Assembly: GCF_000021685.1 (NCBI RefSeq)
Contig: NC_011961.1
Span: forward strand, 434,001 to 498,000
Source: Thermomicrobium roseum DSM 5159
GTDB lineage: Bacteria > Chloroflexota > Chloroflexia > Thermomicrobiales > Thermomicrobiaceae
Direction: 5' to 3'
Length of the DNA: 64,000 nt
Under the pieces are notes generated by a model. It saw only the letters and a list, made by a program, of their open reading frames with translations, ran no database searches and was not told where the DNA came from. A program made the translations under genes and the position numbers. Shown here piece after piece: positions 29,048 to 37,825 of the stretch. The first letter of the stretch is position 1. Each line of letters starts with the position of its first letter.

Positions 29048-29563
29048 CGACTGCTCACGTATGGGCTACGCGATGCTAGCCCACTCGAGCGAGGTAGGCC
29101 GGCTTCTTCGGCGCGGTGAGCCGGCTCTCCCTCGCGTTACCGCCAGGTGATCTCGGAGTGGGGTCGCTGCATGGCGCATCGCCATGCTCTAGCCTGGTGA
29201 GGTGGGCCGGATCCTGCCTGACGCCTCCAGCCCACCAGACGCCGCTCGTCCAGTCCAGCCCGGAGCATGCCTGCGCTGCCCTTTGCGCCGTGGCCTGCCG
29301 GCGGCTTCTCCCCCGGGGCGGCGATGGGACAACGCGACGGTGCCGAGGCGACCGGTAGCGCGCCAGGCCGTCGCTGGTGCTGGCTGGCGTGCAGGCGCGT
29401 CGAGCGGCCAGCCCGTGCCGTTCTGTCCGGGGCTGAATGTCCTCCGCGAGCGAGAAGGGGATAGGCAAGCGGCGGATCACCAGCTTTAATGGCAGCGTGC
29501 TACGCCGTAAGCGGCGCAGCGTGTGGTCAGTCGGTCGCTCGAGGGCGAAGGGATGGAGGCGGT
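29048..29563. other. Non-coding stretch after the relic CRISPR array
   Basis: About 515 bp before the FAH-family gene. I searched it for further repeat-like blocks and tRNA-like sequence and found none that are convincing. Confidence 0.45.
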
Positions 29564-30514
29564 ATGCGGCTGGTCACCTACAGCGAGCGGGGCCGAACGA
29601 GCGTCGGGGTTCTGGAGGCTGGCTGGATTCTCGATATCCCACAGGCCTACACGGAGCTCTTGCGCCAGCAGGGCGTGGCGGATGCGGCCGGGCGGGCACT
29701 GGCGGAGTGCCCACCGGACGTGGTGCTCCTGCTCGCTCGTGATGGGCTCGGTCGCGCGCGGGAAGCGGTCGCCTTCGCGAGGGAAGCGCTCGCGCGCGAT
29801 CGGGAAGGCGCACTGCAGCGCGGGCTCGCAGTCGCAGCCGATGCACCCGGGGTGCGCCTGCGGGCACCGCTCCAGCGTCCGGGGAAGATCATCTGCCTGG
29901 GGCTGAACTATGCCGATCATGCCCGGGAGACCAACTCGCCGATCCCGCAGTACCCGGAGCTCTTCAACAAGTTCGCCAACGCGCTCATCGGGCCGGGCGA
30001 GCCGATCGTACTGCCGCGGGTCAGCCAGCAAGTCGACTACGAGGCGGAGCTAGCGGTCGTCATCGGCAAGCCGGGGCGGTACATCGACGAGCAGCGCGCG
30101 CTCGAGCACGTGGCCGGGTACACGGTCCTGAACGACGTCTCGATGCGCGATTTCCAGTTCCGCGGTCGGCAGTGGATGCAGGGGAAGACGTTCGATCGCT
30201 CGACGCCGCTCGGCCCCTGGATCGTGACGGCTGAGGAGATTCCCGACCCGCAGGCGCTGGACATCAGCTGCGAGGTGTCCGGCGAGGTGCTGCAGCGCTC
30301 GAATACCCGCGAGATGATCTTCAGTGTCGCCGCGGTCGTCGCCTACATCTCGCAGATCATGACGCTGGAACCGGGAGACCTCATCGCGACTGGAACACCG
30401 GCTGGGGTGGGGTTCGCTCGTGAGCCGAAGCGGTTGCTGCAGCCGGGCGATGTGGTCCGGGTGACGATCGAGCGGATCGGCACGCTGGAGAACCCGGTGA
30501 TCGCCGAGGAGTGA
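29564..30514 (+). CDS. Fumarylacetoacetate hydrolase (FAH) family protein
   Basis: A 316-residue enzyme of the FAH/2-oxohept-3-ene-1,7-dioate hydratase superfamily, acting on 2-keto-enol acids in aromatic or sugar-acid breakdown. The C-terminal catalytic domain begins PGKIICLGLNYADHARE. The metal-binding acidic residues are in DYEAELAVVIGK and the following NDVSMRDFQ. Other family blocks are GKTFDRSTPLGPW and LEPGDLIATGTPAGVGFA. ATG at 29564 follows GGAGG. Substrate not assigned. Confidence 0.9.
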   Translation: MRLVTYSERGRTSVGVLEAGWILDIPQAYTELLRQQGVADAAGRALAECPPDVVLLLARDGLGRAREAVAFAREALARDREGALQRGLAVAADAPGVRLRAPLQRPGKIICLGLNYADHARETNSPIPQYPELFNKFANALIGPGEPIVLPRVSQQVDYEAELAVVIGKPGRYIDEQRALEHVAGYTVLNDVSMRDFQFRGRQWMQGKTFDRSTPLGPWIVTAEEIPDPQALDISCEVSGEVLQRSNTREMIFSVAAVVAYISQIMTLEPGDLIATGTPAGVGFAREPKRLLQPGDVVRVTIERIGTLENPVIAEE

Positions 30515-30578
30515 GTTGGCGAGTGTCGGTCGAGCGTCCGGGTGGGACGCCGCGCAGCGCCGGTGGGTGCTGGGGTGC

Positions 30579-30881
30579 TCAGATGACGATGTTGCCGCCG
30601 CGCTGGGGCGGTCGGAAGACGACGAGCCGGCCGGGTTCCTGGTATTCGATCTGCGGGTTGACGCGCGCGCCCGCGCGGTAGGTAGCGAGGACGCCGGTGA
30701 CGGCGACGCGCTCACCGCAGAGCGCTTCCCGGAGCCGGTCGACTGTCCACTTGCGCGCCGCGAGCTCGCGGAGCGCTTCCTCCCGCATGACGACGTAGAA
30801 GTCGCCGCAGGCGTACTCGCCGAAGTTGACGAGGAGGCACGGACGGCTATCCCGCGCCCTCGGCGTATCGAGTCGGCCCAC
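30579..30881 (-). CDS. Hypothetical protein with possible OB-fold-like segment
   Basis: A 100-residue frame opening at a GTG at 30881 just after an in-frame stop, without a clear ribosome site. The back half (ERVAVTGVLATYRAGARVN then PQIEYQEPGRL) resembles the OB-fold strands of small nucleic-acid-binding modules, where a GVVxxYxGxPQI pattern is common. The front half (LLVNFGEYACGDFYVV) is not recognised. It could be an N-terminally truncated remnant. Confidence 0.4.
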   Translation of the reverse strand: MGRLDTPRARDSRPCLLVNFGEYACGDFYVVMREEALRELAARKWTVDRLREALCGERVAVTGVLATYRAGARVNPQIEYQEPGRLVVFRPPQRGGNIVI

Positions 30882-31225
30882 CGGATCGTCAAGTTAGAGT
30901 GTGGCGGGGAGCGCGAACGGTGTCGCGTTCCGCTGTACATCGATGATGGAGGCGGGGTTCGGCCGCAGAGGACCGGAGCGGTTCTCGTGCCGGGAAGGAG
31001 CGTCGGCACGGCAGCGTCGTCGGGTCTTCACCGAGCCGTTCGGTAGGGCCGGCCCGAAGGGTGCAGCGGCTCAGCGCAGGCGAGAGCGGAATGCAAACCA
31101 GCGGTAGGTAGGCGACGGAACGAGAAATTGGGCTCCCGGTACGATCCGCCACTAGGGCAGGAGCCCCCGGGTGCTGCGTGAGCAGTGCGGGCGTCTGGGG
31201 AGGCTACGGAGCAGACAGTGGTCGA
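30882..31225. other. Intergenic stretch, nothing recognised
   Basis: About 340 bp between two minus-strand hypothetical genes. No supported gene, repeat or RNA seen. Confidence 0.45.
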
Positions 31226-31765
31226 TCATCCCTCCGACAGCACGGCTCGGAGAATGAGCAGGACGGACATGATCAGATCGGCGAGGACGGCGCCGGCAAC
31301 GAGGGCCAAGAGCAGTTCGGCCAACAGGAGGAGGATGTCGGCGAGCAGCGGCAGGACGGTCTCGGCGGTGAGCGATTCTTCGCCGAGGAGCACGAGGCCG
31401 AGTCCGAAGGCGATCAACAGGAGCTCGCTGCGGGTCGCGCTACCGACCAAAGCGGCCAGCAGCCGCTTGGTGATCGGCAACTCCTTGATGCAGCGGTAGC
31501 TCTGCAGGAGTGACCGCTCGGCCGGCTGACGTACCGGGCGGGTCGTGGAGAGACCGACCGCTGCGACCGAGGGCTGGCCCAGCGTCGGCACGGTCACGGC
31601 GAGCGGCTCGGTGGCTCGGAGGTCAGGCCGGGTGTCTCCGAGTGGCCCGACTACCTCACCCACCAGGTGCCCCAGCTTCCAGCCGAACCAGTACAGGGGC
31701 AAGAGTGCGAGCTTGTCCTGGTGCCGCTCGACCGTCGACTCGACTGGGCGGGTCAGTCCGAGCAT
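31226..31765 (-). CDS. Hypothetical membrane protein
   Basis: A 179-residue protein. The first 100 residues are mixed-polarity, ending in LQSYRCIKELPITKRLL. The last 75 residues are strongly hydrophobic, with three closely spaced segments rich in Leu (LLADILLLLAELLLALVAGA). ATG at 31765 follows GGGGAGGTGACC. It lies downstream of the large P-type ATPase gene (140 bp gap, same strand). No family recognised. Confidence 0.6.
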   Translation of the reverse strand: MLGLTRPVESTVERHQDKLALLPLYWFGWKLGHLVGEVVGPLGDTRPDLRATEPLAVTVPTLGQPSVAAVGLSTTRPVRQPAERSLLQSYRCIKELPITKRLLAALVGSATRSELLLIAFGLGLVLLGEESLTAETVLPLLADILLLLAELLLALVAGAVLADLIMSVLLILRAVLSEG

Positions 31766-31905
31766 GGTCACCTCCCCGACTCACACTCCGATGGTAAGGG
31801 GTGAGTGCCGGGGAGTTTTTGCGGTCTCGTAAAAGTCGCTCGACCGTTCGCGGGCCGGGTGGAGCACACCGCTCGTACTCGCGCAGCGGATGCTCCTCAG
31901 AGAGG

Positions 31906-34900
31906 TCAGGCGGGTTGCGAAATGGGAGCCGGGCGGGCACTGGGGGAACTCGCTTCTGCCTCGGTGGGAACCAGCTGCGCGATAGCTTGACTCGCCGCGA
32001 CTGCTGCCACCGTACTGAGGCCGGCGGCGAGCCACCCCGCCGGCGTCAGGGCCGGGAGACCGAGCAGCGCGCGGAACGGTGGTGTGATCAGGGTCGCCGC
32101 CAGGACAGCGCCCGAAAGGGCAGTTCCGGTCAGGAGGCTCGGTGTCAGGCCAGCCCCGCTCAGGCCGAGTTCGAGCGTTTGGGCGAGCTGCCCTGCGACG
32201 AGGGCAGTGAAAGCAACGGCTGGTGCAGCGCTGGGGCTGGCTGTCATCGCCCAGAGATAAGCGAGGGCAGCGGGGACCGCGGTCGCCCCCGCCCGACGCA
32301 ACACGTCAACGCGCAGCGGCCGGTCGAGGGCCGTCTCTCCCTCGCGGGCGAGTTGCTCCAACCGTTGATAGCGCGGACCCTGGAGTGCGATGGCGAGCGC
32401 CGGGGGGACATCGGTGATCAGGTTCACCATGAGGACCTGGCGCGTGTTGAGCGGTGCCGGCGCACCGAGGAGCGACGGGATGCCCATCAGGAGGAGCTCA
32501 CCGAGATTGCCCCCGAGCAGTAAGGCGACCGCGCGGCGCATGTTCCTCCAGAAGCTCCGCCCCTCGATCAAGGCTTGGACCAGGGCGGCGAAATCGTCCT
32601 CGATCAGGATGAGGTCAGCGGCTTGTCGAGCGACTTCGGTTCCCCAACCCATCGCCATGCCGACGTCGGCCAAGCGGAGCGCGGCGCTGTCGTTGACGCC
32701 ATCGCCGGTCATCGCCACGACGTGTCCGCGGGCTTGCAAGGCACGGACGATGCGGACCTTGTCCAGCGGCGTGGCGCGCGCGATCACCGGGACCTGTTCG
32801 AGACGCTCGGCCAGTTGCTCGTCGCTCAGGCTGGCCAGATCGGCGCCGGTGATCACCCGCTCGTCCTCGGTCAGACCAGCGGCTCGCGCGATCGTGGAGG
32901 CAGTAGCGGGATGGTCGCCGGTGATCATCACGACGCGGACACCTGCCCGGCGACAGCGCGCAACCGCATCGGGGACGGTGGGTCGCAGGGGGTCGCTCAG
33001 CCCGAGGAAGCCGATGAGACGCAGATCGGTCGGGTCCTCCAGCCGTACCGACCCATCGGCCTCGGCGACGAGCAGGACGCGCAGGCCGGCTCCAGCGAGC
33101 CTGAGGAGGTGATCGGCGAGTTCGGCGTGCCGCGCGTCGTCGAGCGGCTGCAGGCTGCCGTCCGCTGCGAGCCAGGCGCGACAGCGGTCGAGCAGGACTT
33201 CCGGACTTCCTTTGAAGTAGGCGGTGCCACCGATCCGCACGGCGTGATACGGCTGGGTCGATTCGAAGGGAAGCTCCTGGTCGCGGGGGACGTCCAGTCG
33301 GTCGCGCAAGCCGGCTTCCAGCGCGGCGCGCAGGACCGCTGCATCGGTGCCATGGGTGAAGGCGTCGCTCCGCGAAGGAGGCGGGCTCGCCAGCGCCGCG
33401 CTGGTCAGTGTTCGGCGGGCCAGCTCACTGAGCTGCCCGGGCAGCGACTCGAGCCCGGCGCTGGTCAAGATATGGGTCACCGAGAGCTTGCCAGCCGTCA
33501 GGGTGCCGGTCTTGTCGACGCAGACGATGCTGACGCGGCCGAGCGCTTCGGCCGCCGAGAGCCGGCGCACGACGATGCCGTTCCGCGCGAGACGGCGAGC
33601 CGTCGCGGCCTGGGCGACGCGCGAGAGGAGCGGGAGGCCTTCCGGTACGGCGGCGATCGCCAAGCTGGCACCCAGGCCCAGTTGTGCCGCCGGCGGAAGC
33701 CCGCGTAGGATGCCGCTCAAGGTGACAGCTGCCGCGGTCGCAAAGGAGATCGGTAAGGAAAGGCGCGTGTACTGAGCGAGTCGTTCGGTCAGATGATCCC
33801 GGTTCTCCTCGCTGAGCTCCAACGAGCGACGGAGTGCTCCCAAGCGGGTCCGGGGACCGGTCGCTACCACGACGGCGACCGCCGTACCGGAGACGACGGC
33901 ACTGCCAGCGAGGACGACTGCCCGCTCGTCGCGTGCGGCAGCGTCCTTCTGGACCGGGATCGACTCTCCAGTCAAGGCCGACTCGTCGACGGCGAAATTG
34001 TTGGTCTCGATCAGGCGGGCATCGGCCGGCACGAGGTCGCCGAAGCGCAAGAGGACGATGTCACCGGGAACGAGTTCGCTCGCCGGGATGAGCTGCTCGT
34101 CACCGTCGCGGCGGACACGTGCCGTGGTTTCCGTCAGCCGGGCCAACTCGCTCGTCGCGCGGGCGACCCGCACGTCTTGCCAGGTGCCGAGGAGCGTGTT
34201 GACGGCGATCGTCCCAACGATGATCAGGACATCGAGCGGGGCGTTGACCGCCAGGGAGAGGGCGGCGCCAGCCGCCATGATGGCGACCAGCGGGGAGCTG
34301 AGCTGCTCGAGCGCAGCCTGGACCCACGGGCTGAGCTGGGAGTCGCTCGGCTCGATGGCTAGTCGACGCAGTGCCTCGCTGGCCGACAGGCCGTGCGGGC
34401 TGGTGGCGAACTCGCGGAAGAGTTCGTCCGGTGCACGATCGCCCCAGCGCTCCGGCTCGGGATCGACGTAGACGGGGGCAACGCTGGACGGGGGCTGGCC
34501 CCACAAGCGGACCCAGCTGAGCACGATCGCGAGCAGAGCGGAGCCGCCCAAGAGGATCGCGGCGAGCGTCGGCGAGACCGGCAGACCGAAGCCGAGTGCC
34601 AGGGCAGCCAGGTTGCTAGCCAGCGAGACGAGCGTCGTGTCGCGTACAGCCTGATCGCGCCGCTCTCCGATGTCGAGCAGCGTCATGACGGCCGCAAGGT
34701 CGCTGGCCAGGACGTCGACCGGGTAGTCGAGGACGACACCGTTGGGTTGGAGACCGATCCCGAGGTCTGCTTCTCGGAAAGCGCTCGGGTTGCCCAGATG
34801 ATCGGCGACGTAGAAGACGCGCTGACCGGAGCGCCGCAGTCCAGCGATCGTGGTCGCGGGATCGGAGTCAGCCAGGACCTCGACGCCGACGGTTTCCAAC

Positions 34901-36729
34901 CAGGTCAGGCGCGTGTCGGGCGCTCCGCGGACCAGCACGCGGATACCCTGCTGCCGGCAGCGGCTCACTAACTCGCGCCCTGCCGCCGAAAGACACGGTC
35001 GGAGCGCGATGACTCCGGCGACGCGACCGCAGCCGCGCTCGCAGAGGAGCACGGGCAGGCTGCCGCGCTCGAGGAGTTTCTGGGCGACTGGATGGGTTGC
35101 TCCGTTCGCTCCCGTCAACTCGAAACGACGCCAGTCACGGAGGCCATTGCGGCGCCCATTCGTCGGGAGCGGGAAGGCGCTGGCGAAGGGCAGTCGTTGT
35201 TCGAGTGCCAGGCGCGCGCTGCACTCGAGGAGTTCGTCGAGCGAGAGTGCATCGTCGAGCGAAATCGCGGTGTCGAGCTCGAAGCCGTCGCTGAGGAGGA
35301 GCGGGTGATCGAGGACGATCACCGAAGGGCGGACGAGACGCCGACCGGGGGCGAGGCGCGTCACGAGTGTGCCGGCCCGCAAGGCGCGGGCCACGGCGCC
35401 GAGGTCGGCAATCTCGGTGCCGATGAGGGCAGGTCGGGCATTGAGCAGGACGAGTGCGCGGCCAGCTGCCGCCAGGGATCCAGCGCGCAGGCCGTTGACG
35501 GCGGCCGCTCCCAGGGCGAGCGGTGCGATCAGGTCGAGGTAGCGCTGGGTGAGCGCCGGCAGAGGAGTCGGGCGTGGTCGCCAGGCTGCGCCCGGTTCGA
35601 CAGCTCGATAGCGGACGATCGCCTGACCGTACAGGACGAACGAGCCAGCGGCGACGGTCTGGCCGCGTGTCCGGTGCTCGACCGTACCAGCTGGCGAGAG
35701 CGTCAGGAGTTCGCCATCCTCGAGCACGGCCGGCAGTGGCAGGCGCGAGCCAGGGCTGACGCGCGCAGTCGCGCCGGGGTGCGGCAGGCTACTCTCCGCT
35801 AACTGCCGCTCGTACCGCTGCCACGCGCGCTGCCAGGGCAAGAGCACCGTCAGCAAGCGGAGCGCTTCCAGGAAGCTCACCAAGAGACCGATCCGCTGGC
35901 CAGCGAGCGCTTGGGTGACGATCCCGAGCGAACTGGTCGCGATGTCCGCGCCGATCGGCGTGAGGAGTCGGCGCATCCCTTCGCGCAGCGTGGGAAAGCC
36001 GCGGAGTACCGTCAACGCGTCGGCGATCAGCGAGGGGACCGGGCTCGTGGTCAGGGCGGCTGGTCGACCGAGCAACTGGCGGGCGACGAGGAGCCCGAGC
36101 GCGAGCGCCGTGCCGGTTGAGCGGACGATCCCGTAGGTGAGGAGGTCCTGGTCGAAAGGGGAAATGACGCGTCGAGCGCTAGGCGGCAGCTCGGGGAGAT
36201 CGAGTCCCGCGATGCTGGCGATGACCTCGCTCAGATTGATGCTCTCGTCGAGCTCGACGAGGACGCGTCCGGTCAAGGCACTGGCGCGCACGACCGCCGC
36301 CCCGAGCCGGCCGAGTGCGTCCTCGATGGCTTGCGCGAGGTGCGGGTTCCCCTCCAGACCGGGCACGGCCAGGCGGAGGCGTCGCCGGCTGACCGTCCCG
36401 ACCTGCCGGGTCACCGCATGCTCGACGCGCACACGCCTCGAGCGTGCGCTCGCCGTGTCGCCGGGTCGCTCACTGTCCGCCTCGCCGGAGCTCGCCGCGC
36501 GATCGGACTGGTCGAGGCGCTGCGCGAGTTCCTCGAGGAGCGCCTCGGTGCTCCACAGCGCCGGATCGACGCGCAGCAACCACGTGCCGGTCAACGCGTT
36601 CCCGGTCGCCGCGAGAATACCGGGAAGACGACGCACCTGTGCGAGCGCGCCATCCGGCGGGTACGGATCGAGCGACAAACGCACCCGGCCGGGTAACTGG
36701 TGCAGTACCCGAATGCGTGGTCGGTTCAT
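31906..36729 (-). CDS. Giant P-type cation ATPase with a degenerate N-terminal ATPase module (CtpH/CtpI-like)
   Basis: A 1607-residue membrane pump. The N-terminus has HMA-like ferredoxin folds (IRVLHQLPGRVRLSLDPYP) without a CxxC. Residues about 180-760 look like a P-type ATPase copy whose phosphorylation motif is gone (VIVLDHPLL where DKTGT is expected). The second half is complete: actuator loop with DESALTGESIPV, phosphorylation Asp1072 in CVDKTGTLTAG, and the hinge TGDGVNDSAALRLADVG. The architecture and length match the mycobacterial CtpH/CtpI group, whose ions are not firmly known. Two small genes precede it within 21 and 13 bp, forming an operon. Confidence 0.85.
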   Translation of the reverse strand: MNRPRIRVLHQLPGRVRLSLDPYPPDGALAQVRRLPGILAATGNALTGTWLLRVDPALWSTEALLEELAQRLDQSDRAASSGEADSERPGDTASARSRRVRVEHAVTRQVGTVSRRRLRLAVPGLEGNPHLAQAIEDALGRLGAAVVRASALTGRVLVELDESINLSEVIASIAGLDLPELPPSARRVISPFDQDLLTYGIVRSTGTALALGLLVARQLLGRPAALTTSPVPSLIADALTVLRGFPTLREGMRRLLTPIGADIATSSLGIVTQALAGQRIGLLVSFLEALRLLTVLLPWQRAWQRYERQLAESSLPHPGATARVSPGSRLPLPAVLEDGELLTLSPAGTVEHRTRGQTVAAGSFVLYGQAIVRYRAVEPGAAWRPRPTPLPALTQRYLDLIAPLALGAAAVNGLRAGSLAAAGRALVLLNARPALIGTEIADLGAVARALRAGTLVTRLAPGRRLVRPSVIVLDHPLLLSDGFELDTAISLDDALSLDELLECSARLALEQRLPFASAFPLPTNGRRNGLRDWRRFELTGANGATHPVAQKLLERGSLPVLLCERGCGRVAGVIALRPCLSAAGRELVSRCRQQGIRVLVRGAPDTRLTWLETVGVEVLADSDPATTIAGLRRSGQRVFYVADHLGNPSAFREADLGIGLQPNGVVLDYPVDVLASDLAAVMTLLDIGERRDQAVRDTTLVSLASNLAALALGFGLPVSPTLAAILLGGSALLAIVLSWVRLWGQPPSSVAPVYVDPEPERWGDRAPDELFREFATSPHGLSASEALRRLAIEPSDSQLSPWVQAALEQLSSPLVAIMAAGAALSLAVNAPLDVLIIVGTIAVNTLLGTWQDVRVARATSELARLTETTARVRRDGDEQLIPASELVPGDIVLLRFGDLVPADARLIETNNFAVDESALTGESIPVQKDAAARDERAVVLAGSAVVSGTAVAVVVATGPRTRLGALRRSLELSEENRDHLTERLAQYTRLSLPISFATAAAVTLSGILRGLPPAAQLGLGASLAIAAVPEGLPLLSRVAQAATARRLARNGIVVRRLSAAEALGRVSIVCVDKTGTLTAGKLSVTHILTSAGLESLPGQLSELARRTLTSAALASPPPSRSDAFTHGTDAAVLRAALEAGLRDRLDVPRDQELPFESTQPYHAVRIGGTAYFKGSPEVLLDRCRAWLAADGSLQPLDDARHAELADHLLRLAGAGLRVLLVAEADGSVRLEDPTDLRLIGFLGLSDPLRPTVPDAVARCRRAGVRVVMITGDHPATASTIARAAGLTEDERVITGADLASLSDEQLAERLEQVPVIARATPLDKVRIVRALQARGHVVAMTGDGVNDSAALRLADVGMAMGWGTEVARQAADLILIEDDFAALVQALIEGRSFWRNMRRAVALLLGGNLGELLLMGIPSLLGAPAPLNTRQVLMVNLITDVPPALAIALQGPRYQRLEQLAREGETALDRPLRVDVLRRAGATAVPAALAYLWAMTASPSAAPAVAFTALVAGQLAQTLELGLSGAGLTPSLLTGTALSGAVLAATLITPPFRALLGLPALTPAGWLAAGLSTVAAVAASQAIAQLVPTEAEASSPSARPAPISQPA

Positions 36730-36750
36730 CGCGCTGAAGCTCTATCCTGA

Positions 36751-37218
36751 CTACGCGTCCGTGGACTGGCGCGATCGATCAGTTGGCTGGTGCCCGCGCT
36801 GCCACGCTTGGCGGAGCGCTTCCGCCTCGGCCAACACGTCCTCCAGCTCTTCCTTGGTGCGCACGAGCGTCTTCAAAAGACGGCGACCCACCACTGTGCC
36901 GAGCGAGGCGGCCCAGAGAATGGCCGTGTCCACCAGCTGTTCAGCGTGGGCGACTGCTGGCGGAACCGAGGGCGCCACCGACTCGGCAACCTGCGTCGAC
37001 GGTTCCGCGGTGACCGTGGCTCGTTCGCGCGGAGCCTCCCGCCGCGTCCGCGCGCTACTCCCGGGTGTGCCGGGCTCGCCGACCCGCGTGCGTCGCGGTT
37101 GTCCGTCACGCTCTGGGGATGCCCGCTCGCTCGGCTCAGCTTCTCTGTGCTCCGCTGCTGCGACATCGTCGGGCGAGCGCGCTTCTCGAGCCTGCTCGTC
37201 TCGTTCCTGTTCGTGCAT
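36751..37218 (-). CDS. Charged low-complexity protein, partner gene of the giant P-type ATPase
   Basis: A 155-residue protein. Residues 1-90 are dominated by Glu, Arg, Ala, Ser and Pro and are probably disordered. A short hydrophobic segment follows (VDTAILWAASLGTVVGRRLL) and then a charged helix (RTKEELEDVLAEAEALRQAW). ATG at 37218 follows GGGAGAG. It sits 21 bp before the ATPase gene. A membrane-linked accessory role is inferred only from position. Confidence 0.6.
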   Translation of the reverse strand: MHEQERDEQAREARSPDDVAAAEHREAEPSERASPERDGQPRRTRVGEPGTPGSSARTRREAPRERATVTAEPSTQVAESVAPSVPPAVAHAEQLVDTAILWAASLGTVVGRRLLKTLVRTKEELEDVLAEAEALRQAWQRGHQPTDRSRQSTDA

Positions 37219-37231
37219 GCGTCTCTCCCGG

Positions 37232-37471
37232 TCAGTTGGGTTGGACAATCGACCCTTGCGGTCGCAGTCGTTGGCGCGCCGCAACGAAGCCGTCGCGTGC
37301 TCCCCGCAGAATGGCCTGCCCGCCGGCGATGGCGGTCAACCCGCCCGCGACGGCGTAGACCAGCCCCCGGCGGACGGCACGGCGGACGCGTGGCGAGAGG
37401 AGCAGCGCGGTCGCAGCGACCGCGATCGCGGTCTCCGGTCGGGCATAGTCGTCCAGCTCGAGTTCCGGCAT
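37232..37471 (-). CDS. Small membrane-associated protein at the head of the P-type ATPase operon
   Basis: A 79-residue protein with two short hydrophobic stretches: ETAIAVAATALLLSP and GLVYAVAGGLTAIAG. They are separated by a basic turn (RVRRAVRRG), and the tail is basic. Similar small proteins often accompany HMA-containing P-type ATPases. ATG at 37471 follows GGGGGG at 5-nt spacing. First gene of a three-gene operon; function unknown. Confidence 0.65.
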   Translation of the reverse strand: MPELELDDYARPETAIAVAATALLLSPRVRRAVRRGLVYAVAGGLTAIAGGQAILRGARDGFVAARQRLRPQGSIVQPN

Positions 37472-37488
37472 CGTATCCCCCCTTCTGA

Positions 37489-37505
37489 CGACACTACTAT
37501 TGTCG
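37489..37505. promoter_or_regulatory. Short inverted repeat just upstream of the P-type ATPase operon
   Basis: CGACA-CTACTAT-TGTCG, 5-bp arms around a 7-bp centre, ending 18 bp before the first ATG of the operon. It could be an operator or chance; the arms are short. Confidence 0.3.
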
Positions 37506-37583
37506 GTCTGTCGCGCAGCCCCGATGTCATCGTGATCGTGCGAAAGCGTATCGACGCACCAGAGTTTTGTACCACCAGGGACC

Positions 37584-37609
37584 GTTCACAATATTGCAAA
37601 AATGTGAAC
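37584..37609. promoter_or_regulatory. Candidate operator: perfect 7-bp inverted repeat in AT-rich leader
   Basis: GTTCACA and TGTGAAC flank the 12-bp AT-rich centre ATATTGCAAAAA. In this GC-rich genome such a patch is conspicuous. It lies 113 bp upstream of the P-type ATPase operon start, suitable for a metal-responsive or other dimeric repressor. No regulator gene is adjacent, so the protein is unknown. Confidence 0.5.
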
Positions 37610-37825
37610 GTTTCCGCGTATCAAGCGCTGTTCGGCGCCTTTCTGGGCGTGCGTGGACGAGTATACCAGCCCTTGTGGCGACGTGTGCACGAGGGAGCGT
37701 GCGCCGCAGGCAGTGGGCACGCTCGGCCGAGCGAGCTGGTCGCTCCGTCCGCCGGCTACTCGCGTTGTCAGCCTGGCCGGTCGGTCGCCGGTGAAAGTGC
37801 TGGGGTGCTCGCTGGCGAGGGAGCG

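Larger units (their letters stand above)
37472..37825. other. Leader region of the P-type ATPase operon
   Basis: About 350 bp between the 3' end of manA and the operon start. It holds an unusually AT-rich patch (37560-37620) and two inverted repeats listed separately. No coding sequence is supported. Confidence 0.55.
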
